Below are positions 36,032-43,714 of a DNA stretch of 64,000 bases, piece by piece; position 1 is the stretch's first letter; each line of letters starts with the position of its first letter. Origin of the DNA: CAYXVF01 sp964468125 (GTDB taxonomy: Bacteria > Myxococcota > XYA12-FULL-58-9 > CAYXVF01); assembly GCA_964468125.1 (NCBI GenBank), contig CAYXVF010000014.1:1-64000 (forward strand). Reading direction: 5' to 3'. The notes under the pieces are model-generated. The model worked only from the letters and a program-made list of their open reading frames with translations, had not been told where the DNA came from and did not search any database. The position numbers and the translations under genes were made by a program.

Positions 36032-38023
36032 TCAGTTCGACTTGAACACGAACGGATAGTTCACTTCGACGATACCACCACCGGCGGGCGCGGGGAACTT
36101 CCAGCCCATGATCTTCGACCGAAGGCAGTTCCCGACAGCGGGGGTCTGCATCGAGTCGGTCGTCACCTGCGCTCGGGCCACAGACCCGGTGGCAGAGATC
36201 ACCCACTTCATCTGAACCTTGCCCGCCAGGTCCTGGTTGCGCTGCAGCTCTTTCTCGTAGCAGAAGCGGATCTGGTTACGGTTCTGGTCGATGACCTTCT
36301 TGATGACCTCTTTCGGGAGTGACCCCATCACGATCGGGGTCGCGAACCCGATCATGCCTCGCTCTTGGCGCTTGCCGAGCTTGCCAACATTCGACCCGTA
36401 GCGCAGACCACCCCCGCCCAGGCGACCCGATGTTCCAATCCCTGCGACGCCGCGGCTCGTTCCTATTCCACCGCCGGTCATCACACCGCCGCGAATCCCG
36501 AGACCCTGCAGCGCGCCCTTCGCACCGCTACCGGTCGTCCCGATCACGTTGGACATGGTGCCCGACAGCGAACCGCCGCCGGCCCCGCCGAGCAGTGACC
36601 CGCCTCCGCCGCTTCCGGAGAAGAGCTTGGAGAACTGCTGATTCACCTCGGCGCGCTGCTGAACTTTCGTAGGTTGTTGCGGCGCGTTCTTGTCCACCTT
36701 CGTCGGCTTCACCTTGAGGTCAGGCTTCTCCTCCGGCGGCTTCGGCTTCTTCTCCTCGATTTTCTTCTCGAGCTTCTTCAAGAGGTCGCTCTTGTCGTCA
36801 TCAGGCTCGGTCAACATGAGCTCGACGAATCGTCCCCGGTCCTCGAAGAGATCCTCGCGCAACGCATCCGTGTCGTAGGGGTAGACCATGAAGGTCACCA
36901 CCGAGGCGGTCACGAAGAAGATCGCGAGCATCAACATGTTGAGGTACTGGAGGTCGAGGTTCTTGAAGAACTCGTTCGGTATCGGTTTTGGCGGAGCGAC
37001 AAAGCGCAGCGCAAACGTCGCGCCTCCCCAGTGAATGAGTGCACGGCTGTCGACCGGGAGGGCGATTCGATAGCTTCCGTCGAGGTCGTCGTCCTTCTTC
37101 ACCGAGGATGAGCCACGAAGCTCCTTAAGGAGGTGCACCTGACCGCCGATCTCGACCTCGCCGTCCATTCCCGAGGCGAAGGTGAGAACGTATTCGCCGT
37201 CGAGATAACGCACGAGCGGGAAGCGCTCGATCGGCAAGCCCTCGCTCGAGATGAAGAAATTCGTGCCCTTCGACTCACCGATGGTGATGAGCTTTGGCTT
37301 CTCGAAGTGATCGATCGACAGCAGGATCTGTCCCCAGTACACGCGCATTTCGAGCGCACGCGAGTCCGGACCGATCGCTTCTTCCGGGGGCAGGCTCGGA
37401 TGCGGGCGACTCTCGACAGCCGCGGAGCGCAGTCTCGCTTGGGTGATCCGCTCGATCGGGGCGAATTGGGGCCCGTCAAAGCGCGGCAGCGGAGCGGTCG
37501 CCGGTTGCGCGGCCGGCGCTGCAGGAGCCGCTTGAGCAGGAGCGACGGCCTGGACCGCCTGCGGCGCGGTCTGGGCCACCGGCGCTGCGGCCTGGGGCGA
37601 CGCGACATTTTGCGGCGCGAAAGCCGCCGCTTGCACGGCCGGCGCTCCTGCCGGAGGAGCAAACCCCTGGCTTTGCGGTGCTGCGGCCTGGGGCGCGGAA
37701 GCGGCGGCCGCTGCTCCGTTCCCGAGATGGATAACGAGTTGCGTGTCGCCGATGAGAACCTGGTCCCCGTGCTTCAAAGGGACCTTGTGGACCTTGGCGC
37801 CGTTGACGAGAGTCCCGGCGCTCGAGCCCATGTCGATCAGAGAAACCGCTCCACTGGAGAAATCGATCACCGCGTGGATCTTCGCAGCCTTCGGGTCCTC
37901 GAGCTTGAGCTGAGCGGAGCTCAACCGGCCGATCTTTATGGTCCGGTGAGTGTCGCTGTTGAATTCATGCGCTCCCGCCGGCTGACCGCCCGAGAACACT
38001 TGCACGTTGACCGATGTACCCAT
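36032..38023 (-). CDS. gltG: GltG-like FHA, transmembrane, TonB-like envelope-spanning protein
   Basis: 663 residues. An FHA domain (about 1-100) has IGR at 31-33 and GSSAGTLVNG at 67-76, a phosphothreonine-binding fold. An Ala/Pro/Gln linker follows, then a second FHA-like beta region (about 227-345; LITIGESKGTNFFI). The transmembrane helix is at about 361-381 (NMLMLAIFFVTASVVTFMV). The periplasmic part has a Lys/Glu/Pro-rich stretch, a Gly-rich stretch (SGSGGGGSLLGGAGGG) and the AgmX/PglI C-terminal domain with Cys in RFCYEKEL and GNCLRS. In M. xanthus GltG and GltJ are the two inner-membrane proteins that reach the outer-membrane barrels. The start has GAGGAG just upstream. Confidence 0.82.
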   Translation of the reverse strand: MGTSVNVQVFSGGQPAGAHEFNSDTHRTIKIGRLSSAQLKLEDPKAAKIHAVIDFSSGAVSLIDMGSSAGTLVNGAKVHKVPLKHGDQVLIGDTQLVIHLGNGAAAAASAPQAAAPQSQGFAPPAGAPAVQAAAFAPQNVASPQAAAPVAQTAPQAVQAVAPAQAAPAAPAAQPATAPLPRFDGPQFAPIERITQARLRSAAVESRPHPSLPPEEAIGPDSRALEMRVYWGQILLSIDHFEKPKLITIGESKGTNFFISSEGLPIERFPLVRYLDGEYVLTFASGMDGEVEIGGQVHLLKELRGSSSVKKDDDLDGSYRIALPVDSRALIHWGGATFALRFVAPPKPIPNEFFKNLDLQYLNMLMLAIFFVTASVVTFMVYPYDTDALREDLFEDRGRFVELMLTEPDDDKSDLLKKLEKKIEEKKPKPPEEKPDLKVKPTKVDKNAPQQPTKVQQRAEVNQQFSKLFSGSGGGGSLLGGAGGGSLSGTMSNVIGTTGSGAKGALQGLGIRGGVMTGGGIGTSRGVAGIGTSGRLGGGGLRYGSNVGKLGKRQERGMIGFATPIVMGSLPKEVIKKVIDQNRNQIRFCYEKELQRNQDLAGKVQMKWVISATGSVARAQVTTDSMQTPAVGNCLRSKIMGWKFPAPAGGGIVEVNYPFVFKSN

Positions 38024-38048
38024 CGTCTCCTCAGCTCGACTCGATCGT

Positions 38049-38306
38049 CTAGAGAACGCGTACCGACCGCAGGATTTCCTGACGGAAGTTTTCTCGGACT
38101 TTGATCAGGCTGCGATGCCGCTGCCGCTTCCGCGCATCAATGTATTGACCGTCCGGCTTGCTCAGGTCGCCCTCGATGGTGTCGTCTCCGAAGTCAACCA
38201 CCGTGTGTTTGCGGTAAACAACCTCGCTCTCTTGAGCCATGACCGCCGAGGGCGCAAGGACGGCGAACCCCGCCGCAACCGCTAGAATCCACTTGAGTTC
38301 ATCCAT
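38049..38306 (-). CDS. gltF: Small exported protein, GltF-like
   Basis: 85 residues from ATG 38306 (MDELKWILAVAAGFAVLAPS, cleavage near VMAQE); ATG 38336 adds ten residues in front of the leader. The mature part contains VDFGDDTIEGDLSKPDG, then a basic stretch (DARKRQRHRSLIKVRENF). This short 'D-x-I-x-G-x-L-x-x-P-x-G' phrase is one I associate with small proteins encoded between gltE and gltG. The 25-bp gap to gltG implies co-transcription. Assignment is mainly positional. Confidence 0.65.
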   Translation of the reverse strand: MDELKWILAVAAGFAVLAPSAVMAQESEVVYRKHTVVDFGDDTIEGDLSKPDGQYIDARKRQRHRSLIKVRENFRQEILRSVRVL

Positions 38307-38472
38307 CGTCGTCACTCGCTCGTACCTCGATGCCATTCAACGGCACCGTGCTCGGCTCCGTCCCCACTCAATGCCCGAATCGGAATCACAACGAGACCCG
38401 GTGGCCACGCGGGTCGCTTTTGCCGATTTGGGTGCGTGGTGGCAGACGCAAACCCCTCGAATAGCTTGCCAG

Positions 38473-38502
38473 ATTATAGCCCAGATAGCGAGAATAGCCC
38501 AA
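38473..38502 (-). promoter_or_regulatory. Candidate sigma-70-type promoter for gltF-gltJ
   Basis: On the minus strand a perfect TATAAT (38473-38478) lies 18 bases after TTGGGC (38497-38502, 3 of 6 match to TTGACA). A run of nine G (38512-38520) lies just upstream of the -35. Transcription would start about 160 bases before gltF. The rest of the 237-bp gltE-gltF spacer holds no credible gene. Confidence 0.4.
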
Positions 38503-38543
38503 TGTGGGCCTCCCCCCCCCACCGTCACCTTGCGACGCGGCGG

Positions 38544-40142
38544 TCACTGAGCGGTCGCTGAGGGCTCCGCGCCCTGGCTCGCCTGAATCTCCTGCAGCTG
38601 CTGCTGGATCAGGAGCAACTCCGGGTTCTCCGAATCGCAGCTCAAGCCCTCTTTCGTATTGGCAACCGCGTCGTCGATCCGGCCGAGCTGATAGAGGATC
38701 TGGGTCCACATCACTCGCATAGGAGCACAGGCCTCCTTTTTGGCCCCGTCGTTGCTGGGCAGAATCCCAAAGGCACAGGAGACCCGCGATTCGCCGTCTG
38801 GGACGTTGCCCTCCTGCACGAGCTGTTGCGCCTCGACCATGAGCTGCCAGGCGGACTCGATCCGCTCCTGATCGTTCCCGATCGCTTCGGCTTTGGGTGC
38901 CTTTCCGTTCCCGATCGCCGTGCACGCGGCAGCGAGAGCGGCTGCCCGCTGCTCTTCTCGACGCCGGCGCTCCGCGAGCGCCGCCGCATCGTTCTTTTCT
39001 TTCTGCATTCGCTCGAGGAGTGGGTCGAGATCGGCCGAGAGGCCGGGCTCGTTCGCCCCTTTGAGCTCCTGCAGCGTCGCGATCGCCTGGTCGTATTGAG
39101 CGGTGCGGGCGTAAAGGTTGGCCAAGTTCCACTGAAGGCTCACGTCGCCGGGGCTCGTCTGAAGCAGCTCCTGGTAGAGCTTCTCCGCCTGGTCGTAGCG
39201 GCCCATGCCCGTGTAGCTGACGGCGAGCGAGGCCTTCACCGACGCATTGCTCGGATCGGCCTTCAAAATCGCCTCGAACTGCTGCGCAGCGTTGCCGAAA
39301 TCCCGATATTCGAGCGCAATGTTCGCGAGCTCCGCGCGGGCCTTGAGCCCCCCGGGGTCGAGCGCGATCACCTCTTTGAGCTGGGAAACGCCGCCCACGA
39401 GGTCGCCACGGGCAAAGAAGACCTCGGCGAGGGTGTACTGCAGCTCCACGTCCTTGGGGGCGATCTTGAGACCTCGCCCGACCACCAGCTCCGCCATCGG
39501 CAGGTTTTTGCGCTCGTAGAAGGCCCGAGCGAGCACCCGGAATGCCTCCGCTGAGGTCGCATCGCGTTGGAGCACTTCGCGGCACAGCTTGATCGCCTCC
39601 TTGTATTCCCGTTGCTCCAAAGCCATACGCGCGAGCGCGAGTCGAGAGGTCAGGTTTCTAGGGTCTGCCTGCACGTTCGTGCGGTAGAGCCCTTCCGCCC
39701 GACTCGCCTCACCCTGCTCCAGGTACATGCGCGCGACCTCCTCTGCGGCAGGGGCGAAGGTCGGATCTTCTTCATGGAGCCCCTGGTAGACCTGGCGTGC
39801 TCCAGGCAGATCTCCTTCGAGCTCCCGGATCTTTGCGAGCCCAAAACGAGCCTCTCTGTGCGCCGGATCGAGCGCCACAATCTCCTGAAGCTTGCCCTTG
39901 AGCCATTGGGCGTCGGCTTTCTTGCCCTGCTCGAGTCCGTCAACCGCGTAGCTCAGCTCGTCATACGCCGCCGCGGCCTTCTCCTGCCCGGAAGGCTCGG
40001 CCGGCGCGGGTGCGGTCCCCACGCTCCCGGAGGAGCCCGTACCGGCTTTCGGAGCTTCACCCTGAGACGCCCCCCCACCGCAGGCCGAAAGGGCGAGAGC
40101 TGCGAGCGCGCTGATGTGGACCCTTCTCATCATTTCCCTCAT
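38544..40142 (-). CDS. gltE: TPR lipoprotein, GltE/AglT-like
   Basis: 532 residues from ATG 40142, which overlaps the gltD stop (ATGA). An in-frame ATG at 40130 has better spacing to GAGGG and may be the real start. The leader VHISALAALALSAC ends in a lipobox. TPR units fill the rest (ASRAEGLYRTNVQADPRNLT; YDQAEKLYQELLQTSPGDVS). The C-terminal quarter is Ala/Glu-rich coiled coil (LAERRRREEQRAAALAAAC) and ends EIQASQGAEPSATAQ. In M. xanthus AglT (GltE) is a TPR lipoprotein of the gliding complex found next to agmU, as here. Confidence 0.82.
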   Translation of the reverse strand: MREMMRRVHISALAALALSACGGGASQGEAPKAGTGSSGSVGTAPAPAEPSGQEKAAAAYDELSYAVDGLEQGKKADAQWLKGKLQEIVALDPAHREARFGLAKIRELEGDLPGARQVYQGLHEEDPTFAPAAEEVARMYLEQGEASRAEGLYRTNVQADPRNLTSRLALARMALEQREYKEAIKLCREVLQRDATSAEAFRVLARAFYERKNLPMAELVVGRGLKIAPKDVELQYTLAEVFFARGDLVGGVSQLKEVIALDPGGLKARAELANIALEYRDFGNAAQQFEAILKADPSNASVKASLAVSYTGMGRYDQAEKLYQELLQTSPGDVSLQWNLANLYARTAQYDQAIATLQELKGANEPGLSADLDPLLERMQKEKNDAAALAERRRREEQRAAALAAACTAIGNGKAPKAEAIGNDQERIESAWQLMVEAQQLVQEGNVPDGESRVSCAFGILPSNDGAKKEACAPMRVMWTQILYQLGRIDDAVANTKEGLSCDSENPELLLIQQQLQEIQASQGAEPSATAQ

Positions 40143-43100
40143 CGGCTCGCAGTAGTCGGGGTCGCTTCTTTCGCAGGCTTCGCGGCGGGCTCAGCCCCCG
40201 GGATCACCCCGCCACTGGTGGTCGCTTCCACTTGCTTGTATCCGTCACCGTCCTTGATCACCACCCCAGATGGCACGACTTGCAACGGCACATCGTATTT
40301 CACTTTGGACAGGCGTTCATTGAGTGGCTGGTATTGCTCTGGTGCTAGCTTCTGGAGGCGTTTCAGGGCCCGTACGGACCACTCACTGTAAACGCCGAGA
40401 TCGTTGGAGCGGCTCATGCACAGCTCGTAGGCGTTGATGGCTTCAGAGAGCGCAGGTTGGGCTTCCTCTTTGAGCTTCTGCCGTAGGAACTCAGTCTGGT
40501 CAGCAGTCAGCTCGACCCCCTGTACTTTGTTTGGGATGCGAACTTCGAGGAGTTTCTCCGCCGCATCTTCCGAGAGCTCGCCGATCCGGAAGAGCGCCGC
40601 GAGGCCCCATTTCGCAACGCCCGTCGCAACGACCTCTTCGTATTGCGATCGGAGCGCATCACGCTGTTTCACCTTCGCCGCCACCGAGGCCTGAAACTTC
40701 TGCGTGCCCCGGTCGGTTGGGTTGAGCTCCGCGATCGTCACCTTCTTATACTTCTTGACGGGTCCTTCGAGGTCCCGGAACTTGAGCTCCGCGACCGCCG
40801 AAGCGCAGCGAGGCAGATTCTCCAGCCCGTGGCGCGCCTTCCACTTCGGCCAGTTCTTCATCAAGTAGTCGAACTGGTCCGCGTACCCCTTCTGGTACTT
40901 CGTCTTGTCGAGCATGATCTCCCCGCGGCGAAACTGCGCTTCGCAGAGGAGATCGGGCGCCGCGCTGACGTAAGCGCGGTTCTTGACGAAGTCGAAATAG
41001 CAGTCGTGAGCATCAGTCCACGCCTTGGTGACCGCGCGGTCCTCGTCCCTTCCGCGACGCTTTCCATACTTGACCTCGAGCGCGCGTGCCTGCTTTTCCT
41101 GTGATTCGCACATGAGATACGCCACCGTATGGGCCTCGTCAGTCGAATAGGTCTGGATGTAGTTGCGACGATCCTCCCGTGACTTCTCGAACTCGCCGAG
41201 CGTGTCGCGGTAGAGACCCGCGTTGAACAGCGCGTCCTTGCTGCGCTCGTCCTTCGGATAGCGGTCGACGAAGACCTCGTAGTAGCGAGCGGCGTTGCGG
41301 AAATCGACAACGCGCTCGTAGCTCTGCGCGATGTTGTAGAGGGTCTCGGGCACGAGGTCCGAGTCCGGGTAATACTTCACGAGATACTCGCGCATCCCAT
41401 TTGCCGCGTTGAGGCGCCCCGCGAGGTCGTAATTGACCGCCGCGTTGTAGAGCGCGTCGTCGGCGAGATTGGACTTTTTGAACTTCTTCTCGAACTGCTC
41501 GTAAGCCTTTGCGGCGAGCACGTACTTCTTTTTGTCTTCGTACTCTTGTTTCACGAGGCTGAAGGTCGACTTCTCCTGAATCTCGGAGAATTTCTTCCGG
41601 TCCTCCTCACCACAGGCGAGCTCGTTGTTCGCGAGGTACTCGCCCGTCGCTTTTACCATCGCGCGGTAGTTCTTCTGGCCGTTGTAGATGTCGAGGGCGA
41701 GGTTCGCGGAGTAGCAGGCGACCTCGTGATCCGGGTTGAACTTGACGATTCGGTTGAACGCCGGCGCCGCTTTGTCGAAGTGGTTATACGTGTAATAGAT
41801 GCGCGCCATCTTGTAGCCAATGCCAACGATGTCATCGACGCTCGCTTCCACGTATTTCTTGTACCGCTTCTGATTGACGTAATCCGTGTAGCGACGGCAG
41901 GAGTCGATCAATCGCCGTTTGACCTCTGGAATAGGCTTGGGCTCAGTGCCACTGATTTCCGGAGGGTTCAGTCGGTCCATGTCGCTCACGAGCTCGTCCC
42001 AGCTGCGCACCGCTTCCTCGGCCGCCGTGAGCACGACCTTTATCTGCCGCTCGTTCTTCGGCTCCGGCACCATGGCCACGACCATGTCGTAGTTCTCGGC
42101 CGAGTCCTTGAACTTCTCGAGCTTGTAGAGGACCTCCGCGTAGTAGAAACGCATGAAGAAGACGTAGTTGACGTCCGAGTTGGGCTTCGGCTCCGGAAAG
42201 ACCGTCAGGTAGTGCTTGTAGAGGTCATGGGCGAGCTTGAAGGTGCGATCCTGAGTGGTTCCTCGCAGCTTCTTCGCGTCCTTGTGGTACTCCATCGCCA
42301 GGCGACGAAGCGTGTTCTCCGCAATTTCTTCCGCCTCGGCGAGGTCCTTGTTGACCTGCTCCATCTCGTCTTGGGGAAACTCGCCGCCTTCGACCCGCTT
42401 GCGTACCGCGTCGAAGTAGTCGGTCAGGATCTTCGCCTGGACGACCGTTGCACGCTTATCCCCGAGACGACTCGAAGCGTCTACGATGCGCCCCTGGAAC
42501 ACGGGAAGTCGCGGCGACTTCGGGTACTGCTTGATCAGGTCGCGATAGACGGAGATCACAGACCGGTGGTCGCCCTGATTGACGTACCAGCCACCGAGAC
42601 GCTCCATCATCATCTGTAAGTCGCGTTTGCCTCCGATCTGGAGAAACGTCTTACGAGCCTGCTTGGGATTGCCGACCTGCGCGTAGGCGCGCACGTAATC
42701 CTTGAGTCCTTCACGACGCAGGGAGATGCGCCCCTTGTCGTCCATGCGACGGGCAGGGTCATTTGAGATGGCGACGACCTCCCGGAAACGCTCGAGCGCG
42801 AGGTCCCAATCGCCGGTGTTCACGTAGCACCATCCCTGCTTGTAGACCGCAAAGCCATAAACCTGAGAGCTCGTGAACTCGGCGGCGCGCTTGTAGGCAC
42901 GGAGCGCCTTGTTCGCATCGTTGGCATTGTTGAAGTAGAACTCACCGATTCCGAACCAGGCGCTGGCAACCCACTCACTGTCCGGGTAATTCTGGATGAT
43001 CTCTTTGTAGTAGTTCGCGCCTTCCTCCGGCTGATCCAGCTCCACCAATGCTTTGCCGAGGTAGAAGAGGACCTTGGGAGTTTCTTCGTAGGCCGGGCAT

Positions 43101-43660
43101 TGGTCGAGGATCTTCCGGTAGCTCGCAGTAGTAGCGCTCTGAAACTTCTTCATTGCCGTCTCGTACTTGGCACGAGTGCCTGCGGCGGTGTTGAAGTCGT
43201 TGGCCTTGAAGAAGTAGCGCTTCGATTTTTCCCAGTAGAGGTCCGCGAGGCGAAAACGTGCCGGCGCGAGCTCACCGCAGCGACTCTCGAACTCTAGGAG
43301 TCGCTCGACCAGCTCGATCTCCTCGTTCAGCTTGGCTTCCGCCAGGTCCTCAGCCTTGCTCTGGTCCAGCTGCTCGATGTCGAGCGTCGGGCCCTTGTCT
43401 TCGAGCGCTTCTTCCTTCAAATCCTTGGTCTCGCTGACCTCATCGACGAACTCGATGTCTTGGCGCTCGGAGAGGCCTCTCTCTTTTTTGATCTTTCGAT
43501 CCGGATCACTCTTTCCCCCGCGCCGACGCTTCTTGCGCCGTTTCGCCGCCTCGGCGCTCTCTACTGCGGGCAGGACCACGAACGAGAACGTCATCCCGCT
43601 CAGAAGAAGCCACCAGGCGAGCCCAGCGCGCCGAAGAATCAAAAAGAGTGAGTCTCTCAT
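40139..43660 (-). CDS. gltD: Large periplasmic TPR protein, GltD/AgmU-like
   Basis: 1,173 residues. The signal peptide (LAWWLLLSGMTFSFVVLPAV) ends near SAEAA and is followed by a very basic stretch (KRRKKRRRGGKSDPDRKIKK). The body is TPR-like with long aromatic-rich repeats (YYKEIIQNYPDSEWVASAWF; DDALYNAAVNYDLAGRLNAA; RYYEVFVDRYPKDERSKDAL). About ten Cys are scattered through it. GGAGACTGACG precedes the ATG. Size, repeat style and the neighbouring TPR lipoprotein match M. xanthus AgmU (GltD), a cargo-like periplasmic component that moves with the motors. It is 54 bp downstream of gltC and overlaps gltE. Confidence 0.85.
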   Translation of the reverse strand: MRDSLFLILRRAGLAWWLLLSGMTFSFVVLPAVESAEAAKRRKKRRRGGKSDPDRKIKKERGLSERQDIEFVDEVSETKDLKEEALEDKGPTLDIEQLDQSKAEDLAEAKLNEEIELVERLLEFESRCGELAPARFRLADLYWEKSKRYFFKANDFNTAAGTRAKYETAMKKFQSATTASYRKILDQCPAYEETPKVLFYLGKALVELDQPEEGANYYKEIIQNYPDSEWVASAWFGIGEFYFNNANDANKALRAYKRAAEFTSSQVYGFAVYKQGWCYVNTGDWDLALERFREVVAISNDPARRMDDKGRISLRREGLKDYVRAYAQVGNPKQARKTFLQIGGKRDLQMMMERLGGWYVNQGDHRSVISVYRDLIKQYPKSPRLPVFQGRIVDASSRLGDKRATVVQAKILTDYFDAVRKRVEGGEFPQDEMEQVNKDLAEAEEIAENTLRRLAMEYHKDAKKLRGTTQDRTFKLAHDLYKHYLTVFPEPKPNSDVNYVFFMRFYYAEVLYKLEKFKDSAENYDMVVAMVPEPKNERQIKVVLTAAEEAVRSWDELVSDMDRLNPPEISGTEPKPIPEVKRRLIDSCRRYTDYVNQKRYKKYVEASVDDIVGIGYKMARIYYTYNHFDKAAPAFNRIVKFNPDHEVACYSANLALDIYNGQKNYRAMVKATGEYLANNELACGEEDRKKFSEIQEKSTFSLVKQEYEDKKKYVLAAKAYEQFEKKFKKSNLADDALYNAAVNYDLAGRLNAANGMREYLVKYYPDSDLVPETLYNIAQSYERVVDFRNAARYYEVFVDRYPKDERSKDALFNAGLYRDTLGEFEKSREDRRNYIQTYSTDEAHTVAYLMCESQEKQARALEVKYGKRRGRDEDRAVTKAWTDAHDCYFDFVKNRAYVSAAPDLLCEAQFRRGEIMLDKTKYQKGYADQFDYLMKNWPKWKARHGLENLPRCASAVAELKFRDLEGPVKKYKKVTIAELNPTDRGTQKFQASVAAKVKQRDALRSQYEEVVATGVAKWGLAALFRIGELSEDAAEKLLEVRIPNKVQGVELTADQTEFLRQKLKEEAQPALSEAINAYELCMSRSNDLGVYSEWSVRALKRLQKLAPEQYQPLNERLSKVKYDVPLQVVPSGVVIKDGDGYKQVEATTSGGVIPGAEPAAKPAKEATPTTASR

Positions 43661-43714
43661 CGTCAGTCTCCAATCGGAGATTGTGGTTCCAAACTGACGA
43701 GCTCACCCACCCAG

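Noticed and set aside
38337..38528. 63-codon minus-strand ORF in the gltE-gltF spacer
   Set aside because: It starts in the G9 tract, has no ribosome-binding site and overlaps the candidate promoter.
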